Shown here one piece after another: positions 58,730-64,000 of a stretch of 64,000 nt of DNA. A program made the translations under genes and the position numbers. The notes beneath the pieces are model-generated. The model had not been told where the DNA came from. It ran no database searches and saw only the letters and a list, made by a program, of their open reading frames with translations. This DNA comes from Varunaivibrio sulfuroxidans. GTDB lineage: Bacteria; Pseudomonadota; Alphaproteobacteria; Rhodospirillales; Magnetovibrionaceae. Location: positions 2,989,001-3,053,000 of the forward strand of contig NZ_CP119676.1 in assembly GCF_029318635.1 (NCBI RefSeq), given 5' to 3'. Position 1 is the first letter of the stretch, and the number at the start of each line of letters is the position of its first letter.

Positions 58730-59593
58730 TCACCTCGCGCCTTCGGCGGCGATATGGCGGATCATGCCTTCATATTGTTCCCATTCCTTGCCCGGCCCAT
58801 CCAAGCGGAAAACCACCAAGCCGTTGGCGTCGAGGACGTAGGTGGTCGGGTAAACGCCGGCCAAGCGGCGGTCGTTGAGCACGGTGCCGTCGGCCAGGGT
58901 GAAGGTGTCGTTTCCGCGCCCTTTTTGCCCCGAGTCGTAAAGGGGCATGGTGAAGCCGCGCCTTTGCGCCCAACGCCGAGATTTGGCGATGGGCTCGTGC
59001 CCTTGAACCAGGACGAAGGCGGCGCTGTCGTCTTTCGTCAACGCATTGTAAAATTTTTGCAGGTCTGGGAATTCCACCTGGCAGGGCGGGCACCAACTGC
59101 CCCAGAAATGGACCACCACGGGTTTGCCGCGCAGGGCCGAAAGTGCGACCTTGCGACCATCCGGCGCCTTTAAGGCGAGATCGGGAAAGCGCTGGCCGCG
59201 TCCCGTTCCCATTGGCGCCTCGGTGGCGGCAGCGGCGCTCATATGCAGATCCCAAGACGCCGACCATGCCGCCGCGTCGAACACCACCTGGTCGTTGACG
59301 CTATAGAGTTGGCAAGGCTGTTCGGTGTGCGCGCGGCAGGCGTCGAGGGCCTGAATTTCGGCTTGTTCCTGCAAGTCGGCGCCGGAAACCCAGGCCCAGG
59401 CGCCGCCGGGCGCGATGGCGAAGGCGCGGTTCGCGGGCGCAGCGGAATAGGCCCGATAGCCGTCTCGGGCGGCTTGGTCGAAGTGGGTTAACACGGCCCC
59501 CTTGTCGAGACTGGCGCCCTGGGCGGAGGCGGTGAGGGCGCACCATGGCGCCGCTAAGAACAAAATAGCGAATCGCGATATTTTTTCAATCAT
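58730..59593 (-). CDS. TlpA-like thiol-disulfide oxidoreductase with DUF4189-like domain
   Basis: A 287-aa exported protein. A signal peptide occupies about residues 1-25. The N-terminal domain (RAFAIAPGGAWAWVSGADLQEQAEIQALDACRAH, cysteines near 86 and 94) is DUF4189-like. The C-terminal thioredoxin fold has VVVHFWGSWCPPCQVEFPDL with the active cysteines at 168 and 171 and a late cis-proline in YPTTYVLD. It should act in the periplasm, perhaps on cytochrome c or sulfur proteins. Start 59593 follows GGGAGA. It is divergent from the DUF302-octaheme operon. Confidence 0.83.
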   Translation of the reverse strand: MIEKISRFAILFLAAPWCALTASAQGASLDKGAVLTHFDQAARDGYRAYSAAPANRAFAIAPGGAWAWVSGADLQEQAEIQALDACRAHTEQPCQLYSVNDQVVFDAAAWSASWDLHMSAAAATEAPMGTGRGQRFPDLALKAPDGRKVALSALRGKPVVVHFWGSWCPPCQVEFPDLQKFYNALTKDDSAAFVLVQGHEPIAKSRRWAQRRGFTMPLYDSGQKGRGNDTFTLADGTVLNDRRLAGVYPTTYVLDANGLVVFRLDGPGKEWEQYEGMIRHIAAEGAR

Positions 59594-59709
59594 TGCAGCG
59601 TCTCCCACAGCGCCCGGAGGGTTCGAAAAGAGAGTTTAAAAGATATGCTCCAGCATTCGGATTCTACTAATTTTTTGTGGAAATTATCTTTTGATAAATT
59701 AATGAAATC

Positions 59710-59731
59710 AATGAATTAGCTTGCATTCATT
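59710..59731. promoter_or_regulatory. Inverted repeat in divergent promoter region
   Basis: AATGAAT (59710-59716) and ATTCATT (59725-59731) are exact complements with 8 bases between them, inside a very AT-rich stretch. This resembles operators of ArsR-type regulators, some of which sense sulfur compounds. It lies about 70 bases before the DUF302 start and 115 from the redoxin start, where it could control both. No regulator gene is in view. Confidence 0.4.
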
Positions 59732-59801
59732 AGGCGTTACTTATATTATCTCACTCTAATATATAGGGATCAAGCCTATCCTAGTGAAGAGGAGCATCGC
59801 C

Positions 59802-60350
59802 ATGCTGAAGATCCTCTCAAGCTTTCTCGCCGGGATCGCGTTCGTTGCGATCTTGGCGTGGCAATTCGCGGGCCAGTTGATGATACAGGCGTATCCAAGC
59901 CCCTATGGCGTGGAAGAAACCGCGGCCCGAATTCAACACAACATCAAAGAGGCGGGATGGTCCCTTTCGGGGCTGCGTAGTCCGTCGAACACCATCCGCC
60001 ATCTGGGCGCCACCGTGCCCAACGTTCTTCTGGTGGAAGCCTGCAATCCCGATTACTCAAAGCCTCTGCTCAAGAATGACGGCACGCGCATTCTCTCGAT
60101 TTTGATGCCGTGCACGATCACCGTCTACGAAGGCGGTGACGGCAAAACCTACATCGGCCTTTTGAATTCCGGTCTGATGGGCAAATTGTTCGGACCTCTG
60201 GTTTCCGAGGTCATGGGCAAGGTCGCCGCCGACCAGCAAAAATTCATTACCTTCGATCCGAGCAAGCCCGCTCCGGCGCTTATTCGCAAGAGCCCCGGTG
60301 GAAGCGGCGGATCCGGTCAGGGCGGCATCAAGGATTTGGGGGGCTGCTGA
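59802..60350 (+). CDS. DUF302 protein with N-terminal anchor
   Basis: A 182-aa protein. A hydrophobic N-terminal helix (about 4-25) anchors it or serves as signal. The DUF302 domain follows: ETAARIQHNIKEAGWSLSGLR and VPNVLLVEACNPDYSKPLLKNDGTRILSILMPCTITVYEGGDGKTYIG. The tail is rich in glycine and serine and ends GGC. ATG 59802 follows GAGGAG. DUF302 proteins are frequent near sulfur-oxidation genes, but their role is not established. It leads the operon with the octaheme cytochrome, 59 bases upstream. Confidence 0.8.
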   Translation: MLKILSSFLAGIAFVAILAWQFAGQLMIQAYPSPYGVEETAARIQHNIKEAGWSLSGLRSPSNTIRHLGATVPNVLLVEACNPDYSKPLLKNDGTRILSILMPCTITVYEGGDGKTYIGLLNSGLMGKLFGPLVSEVMGKVAADQQKFITFDPSKPAPALIRKSPGGSGGSGQGGIKDLGGC

Positions 60351-60409
60351 TCGCAGCCGCTCGACCTTTTGCGCGCCAGGGTCTTCCAGGGAAAACGTAG
60401 GGGATTAAA

Positions 60410-62092
60410 ATGATCAAGGTATTCAAAATAGCCCAAGGGCTATGGGCAGGAGTTCCTAAGGTCGTCTTGAGCGGAATTCTTGTTCTCACGGGCGCGGTGG
60501 CCCTCTCGGCGGTGACGCCGTGCGAGGTGGCGCGGGCGTCGGACGACGCGGCGGCGCAATCAACGACGATGGCGAAGATCAAAGCCATATCGTCCACCGC
60601 CGATCACAGCAAGTTCGAGGAACTCAAAGGTCCCTTCGCCACCGGACCGGACGTCACCAAGGCGTGCCTGAAGTGCCATACCGAGGCCGCCAAACAGGTC
60701 CACAAGACCAAGCACTGGAATTGGGACGTGGTCAACGAACGCTCCGGCCAGCGCCTGGGCAAGAAGAACATCATTAACAATTTCTGCGGTTCCGTGGTGT
60801 CGAACGAGCCGCGCTGCACCAGTTGCCACATCGGTTATGGCTGGAAGGACGGCAAGTTCGACTTCGCCAAGCAGGAAAACGTAGACTGCCTGGTGTGTCA
60901 CGACGGCACATCGAAATATCGTAAATTCCCCGCCGGGGCGGGGCATCCGGCCTACACGCCCAGTGAATGGCCGGCCAAGAGCGGACGCTTCATCCAGCCG
61001 CTCAATCTCGCCGACATCGCGCAACACGTCGGCCCCACCAGCCGGCGCAGTTGCGGTATGTGCCACTTCCTGGGCGGCGGCGGAAACGCCGTCAAACACG
61101 GCGATCTGGACGTCTCGCTGATTAATCCCGGGCGCTACCTGGATGTCCATATGAGCCCGCAGAAATTGAATTTCACCTGCTCGAAATGTCATGGCGGGGA
61201 AAAACACTTGGTGCAGGGTAGCCGCTATACCGCCAACGCCAAGGATATGTCCGGCATCGACGTTCCCGGGCGAACCGACGGCAGCCGGGCGACCTGCGAA
61301 TCGTGCCATGGCGCGAGGCCCCATCCGGCCACGGCCAATCCGAAACTGAACGACCATACCGATCGTGTCGCCTGTCAGACTTGTCATATTCCGGAATTCG
61401 CCCGCGGCGGATATCCCACCAAGATGTGGTGGGACTGGTCAACCGCCGGAAAATTGACCCCCGACGGCAAGCCCTTGGTAATCAAAAACGCCAAAGGTGA
61501 GGTTATCTACAACGGTATGAAGGGGGATTTCGCTTGGGGCGCCAATGTGGTCCCGGAATACCGCTGGTTCGACGGCAACGTCAAGTTCACCCTGTTCGGC
61601 GACAAGGTCACCGGCGACGAGGTCGTTCCGATCAATAAATACGGCGGCAGCGCCAATGACCCCAATTCACGCATCTGGCCGTTTAAGGTGATGCGTGGCA
61701 AGCAGGCCTATGACAAGGGTCTGCAAACGCTGGCGGTGGTGCACACCTTTGGCGCCGACGACAGCGCCTATTGGACCAACTTCAATTGGGACAAGGCGTT
61801 GACGGCGGGCATGGAGGCCGTGGGCGCCACCTATAGCGGAAAAATGGGGTTCGTGAGGACCGAAATGTCCTGGCCGATCACGCATATGGTCGCGCCCAAG
61901 GAGGATGCGCTGGCGTGCGAATCCTGCCACAGCCTGAACAGCCGGCTGAAAGACGTCCCGGGCCTTTATATCCCCGGTCGCGACCGCTTCGGACTTTTGG
62001 ACACCATCGCCTGGACGATCGCCGGTCTGACCCTGCTGGGCGTGCTCGGCCATGGGGCTCTGCGTTACTGGATGCATCGGAAGGAGGGCTAA
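60410..62092 (+). CDS. Octaheme cytochrome c, tetrathionate reductase family, membrane-anchored
   Basis: A 560-aa protein with a signal peptide (about 1-43), eight CxxCH heme sites at 86, 136, 160, 215, 257, 296, 322 and 503, and a C-terminal transmembrane helix near 530-548. This is the layout of the octaheme tetrathionate reductase (OTR) family, which also reduces nitrite and hydroxylamine in vitro. GYGWKD right after heme 2 may hold the lysine ligand (Lys146) of the active heme. Electrons should come from the cytochrome b encoded three bases downstream. Oxidative direction cannot be excluded. Confidence 0.88.
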   Translation: MIKVFKIAQGLWAGVPKVVLSGILVLTGAVALSAVTPCEVARASDDAAAQSTTMAKIKAISSTADHSKFEELKGPFATGPDVTKACLKCHTEAAKQVHKTKHWNWDVVNERSGQRLGKKNIINNFCGSVVSNEPRCTSCHIGYGWKDGKFDFAKQENVDCLVCHDGTSKYRKFPAGAGHPAYTPSEWPAKSGRFIQPLNLADIAQHVGPTSRRSCGMCHFLGGGGNAVKHGDLDVSLINPGRYLDVHMSPQKLNFTCSKCHGGEKHLVQGSRYTANAKDMSGIDVPGRTDGSRATCESCHGARPHPATANPKLNDHTDRVACQTCHIPEFARGGYPTKMWWDWSTAGKLTPDGKPLVIKNAKGEVIYNGMKGDFAWGANVVPEYRWFDGNVKFTLFGDKVTGDEVVPINKYGGSANDPNSRIWPFKVMRGKQAYDKGLQTLAVVHTFGADDSAYWTNFNWDKALTAGMEAVGATYSGKMGFVRTEMSWPITHMVAPKEDALACESCHSLNSRLKDVPGLYIPGRDRFGLLDTIAWTIAGLTLLGVLGHGALRYWMHRKEG

Positions 62093-62095
62093 GTC

Positions 62096-62743
62096 ATGCA
62101 ACGGATCTATATCTTCAAACGGTTCGAACGCTTTTGGCACTGGTCGCAGGCCCTTCTCATCGTCACCATGGGGGTGACGGGGTTTGAAATCCACGGCACG
62201 TACCATTGGCTCGGCTACGAGACGGCGCAAAGCACGCATACCACGGCGGCGTGGTTCCTGATCGGGTTGTGGGTGTTCGCCATTTTCTGGCACTTCACGA
62301 CCGGCGAATGGAAACAGTACATTCCGACCACGGAAAATCTGCTGGCGATGATGCGCTACTACGTGACCGGCATCTTCACCCACGCCCCTCATCCCTTCCG
62401 TCAGACCCAATTGACCAAGCATAACCCGTTGCAGCGCTTGGCTTACCTGTTCGTCAAGTTGCTGATCAATCCTCTGATCTGGATCAGTGGATTGCTTTAT
62501 CTGTATTACCCGCAGTGGGAGGCGCTGGGCTTGGGGTGGCTGCATTTGGGCGATGTCGCCATGGTTCACCTATTCGCCGCCTTCCTGATGGTGATCTTCT
62601 TCATCGTGCACATTTACTTCGCGACGACGGGGCATACTGCGACATCCCATATCAAGGCGATGATCACCGGATACGAGGAGGTCGATGACGGCGACCGCGA
62701 AGAAGACGCCAAGGGCGCACCCTCTCGCGAGCCGTCGGTTTAA
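62096..62743 (+). CDS. Diheme cytochrome b (b561/formate dehydrogenase gamma type)
   Basis: A 215-aa inner-membrane protein with four transmembrane helices and heme-ligating histidines in the right places: RFWHWSQ at about 13-18, STHTTAAWF at about 46-52, IFWHFTTGEW near 65, and MVHLFAAF plus FFIVHIYF in the last helix. It passes electrons between the quinone pool and the octaheme cytochrome. It starts three bases after that gene. The acidic C-terminal tail lies in the cytoplasm. Confidence 0.88.
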   Translation: MQRIYIFKRFERFWHWSQALLIVTMGVTGFEIHGTYHWLGYETAQSTHTTAAWFLIGLWVFAIFWHFTTGEWKQYIPTTENLLAMMRYYVTGIFTHAPHPFRQTQLTKHNPLQRLAYLFVKLLINPLIWISGLLYLYYPQWEALGLGWLHLGDVAMVHLFAAFLMVIFFIVHIYFATTGHTATSHIKAMITGYEEVDDGDREEDAKGAPSREPSV

Positions 62744-63053
62744 GGGGGCTGAAAACCATCGTGGACTAAGGGGGGAAGAGCACAAGGACGCCGGAGAGGC
62801 GGCGCGAATAATCGGTCTTTCGGGTGTGTTTCCTGGTTGCTCTTAAAATACGGGGCGTTTCAAGGCGGTAAAATGCGTTGGAGCGTCCCGTGTTTGCGTT
62901 CCGAGGTCGCTTTATCGTTATGGTGGAGAGAGTTCTAGAAAACGAACCCCGACTCGTTTATATGTATTTTCTCTAATGTATAAAGCGCCACGCCGACCGG
63001 CGGTCGGATAAGGGAGCGTAGATTGAGAATAAGGGCAAGGGAGATAAAGACAA
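62744..63053. other. Intergenic region between cytochrome b and DsrC-like genes
   Basis: About 310 bases with no supportable gene. An imperfect GC-rich inverted repeat near 62855-62892 may end the cytochrome operon. A TATAAA at 62979-62984 could be the -10 of a promoter for the DsrC-like gene, whose start follows AAGGGAGA. Confidence 0.45.
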
Positions 63054-63383
63054 ATGAGTTATGCAAACTTGGAACAAAGTGAAAATGGGTATCTGCTCGA
63101 TACATCCGATTGGAGCGAGGATATCGCCGGAGAAATCGCAGCGGTCGAAGACTTGGCGCCATTGAACGCGCGGCAGTGGGACGTCATCAATTTTTTGCGC
63201 GACGAATATTTTTCCAATAACCAGCATCAACCCAATGAACGGGCCATGGTCAAGGCGATGTCGGAAAAATGGGGGGAGAAATTTTCCACCAAGGGACTGT
63301 ACGAGCTGTTTCCGATGCAGCCGTCCAAGCAGGCGGCCAAAATCGCCGGACTCCCCGAAACCAAACGCAAGGGCGGGTATTGA
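63054..63383 (+). CDS. DsrC/TusE-family protein lacking redox cysteines
   Basis: A 109-aa protein clearly of the DsrC/TusE family: NGYLLDTSDWSEDIAGEIAAVE, LNARQWDVINFLRDEYF and GLYELFPMQPSKQAAKIAGLP. Canonical members have a cysteine where Ala95 stands and a penultimate cysteine where Gly108 stands; this protein has no cysteine at all. It therefore cannot carry persulfide and fits the cysteine-less, presumably regulatory, branch (RspA type). The start at 63054 follows AAGGGAGATAAAGACAA. Confidence 0.85.
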   Translation: MSYANLEQSENGYLLDTSDWSEDIAGEIAAVEDLAPLNARQWDVINFLRDEYFSNNQHQPNERAMVKAMSEKWGEKFSTKGLYELFPMQPSKQAAKIAGLPETKRKGGY

Positions 63384-63411
63384 TCGGGAAACCGTCGCGG
63401 GGGCAGGGGGG

Positions 63412-64000
63412 TCAATCCAAGGCGCCCTGAGCCTGCACGGAACGGATAAAGTCGCGGTAGATATCATCATCGATGGTGGCGTCCTCCCCCAGGAGCTTGA
63501 TTTCCCGTAGGAACGCGGTGGGAACCATGAAGCCCTTGGCGATCATTTCCTCCCCGTGGCGTTGCTCGACGAGTATGACCGTGAACGGGTGTTCCCGGGC
63601 CGTTGGTTGGCCGCCGTCGGTCGCGTTCAGCGCACACTTTTTATGCGTGCTTACGTATTGAAAGAGGCGCGCATCATAGGAGTTGCAGGCGTTAATCTCT
63701 TCGGTGAACGCGCTTGCGTCGATGCCATATTCGGCGGGTGTTTTGTTTATGTGCGGCGCAATGACGTTGGGCAAGGCGCATGCCTGCAAAACGGTTTCAC
63801 AAAGCGCCGGGATATCTTTTGTCGTGGCGAACAGAGCGAAGTTCTGCGTGAGGTTTTCTCGCGCTTGTTCGTGCGCCGCCGGATCGACCTCTTCGCCGGC
63901 GTCAAGGCCGGACAGCAACCGGGTCATTGTGTTCCGGTTTTCTTTCCGGCGCGCGAATTTCTCCAATCCGATCGGATCGACCGTTTCGCCGTGGTGCATG
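63412..64000 (-). CDS. Sulfotransferase-like protein, cut by window edge
   Basis: At least 195 aa, with the start beyond the window or at ATG 63999. NRNTMTRLLSGL, FALFATTKDIPALCETVL and ACNSYDARLFQYVS recall the C-terminal half of family 2 sulfotransferases, which modify sugars or lipids with PAPS as donor. The PAPS loop would lie upstream and is not visible. The final 70 residues are not recognised. The link to the sulfur genes next to it may be coincidental. Confidence 0.5.
   Translation of the reverse strand, partial: MHHGETVDPIGLEKFARRKENRNTMTRLLSGLDAGEEVDPAAHEQARENLTQNFALFATTKDIPALCETVLQACALPNVIAPHINKTPAEYGIDASAFTEEINACNSYDARLFQYVSTHKKCALNATDGGQPTAREHPFTVILVEQRHGEEMIAKGFMVPTAFLREIKLLGEDATIDDDIYRDFIRSVQAQGALD

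Noticed and set aside
1-64000. CRISPR arrays, rRNA genes and riboswitches
   Set aside because: No regularly spaced repeats, no rRNA sequence and no recognisable riboswitch core were seen. The tandem repeats at 58661-58690 are only 10 bp without spacers.

Overview
The window comes from a GC-rich alphaproteobacterium, most likely in the Rhodospirillales and most likely a sulfur-metabolising one. That placement rests on three things: the gene order DUF2007 / tRNA1(Val) methyltransferase / glyQ-glyS / ppdK, strong GC bias at third codon positions, and an octaheme tetrathionate-reductase-type cytochrome with a DsrC-like protein at the right end. The species cannot be named from the sequence alone.

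Chromosome, left part (1-22,649). Housekeeping genes lead: DUF2007, TrmN6-like methyltransferase, GlyQS and pyruvate phosphate dikinase, closed by a strong hairpin. Then come an alpha/beta hydrolase and a divergent DUF2239 / GIY-YIG pair around a perfect 18-bp inverted repeat. These are followed by a methyltransferase, the YgfZ-type iron-sulfur protein and an overlapping cell-surface operon (GT9, GT2, GT4, asparagine synthase). Next are dihydroorotase, a polar amino acid ABC importer, an AcuI-type reductase and tRNA-Met(CAU) with its own promoter and terminator.

Prophage (22,650-58,717, 36,068 bp). This is a complete Mu-like transposable phage lying in reverse. Its exact ends are visible: TGT...ACA termini with related transposase-site repeats, flanked by a perfect 5-bp duplication ATCGC. 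From its left end (high coordinates) it runs: repressor, Ner, ParB-like protein, MuA, MuB, early genes including Gam, a DNA methyltransferase and GemA, then a Mor-family activator. Late genes follow: lysozyme, holin, gp25-gp27-like genes, large terminase, portal, gpF, protease/scaffold, capsid, tail completion genes, sheath, tube, frameshifted tail chaperone, tape measure, gpN, gpP, gp45-gp48 and a short fibre. The right end carries a Dam-type methylase and three accessory genes with their own promoter. Cargo-like genes on the opposite strand include a lipoprotein (31,548-32,015) and an 88-aa protein (56,984-57,250). The portal gene needs two single-base corrections to read through, so the phage is either newly defective or carries two sequencing errors.

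Chromosome, right part (58,723-64,000). This looks like a sulfur/electron-transfer module. It holds a TlpA-like redoxin facing away from a DUF302 lipid- or membrane-anchored protein, a membrane-anchored octaheme cytochrome c of the tetrathionate reductase family, its diheme cytochrome b partner, and a DsrC/TusE-family protein that has lost both redox cysteines. A sulfotransferase-like gene runs off the right edge.
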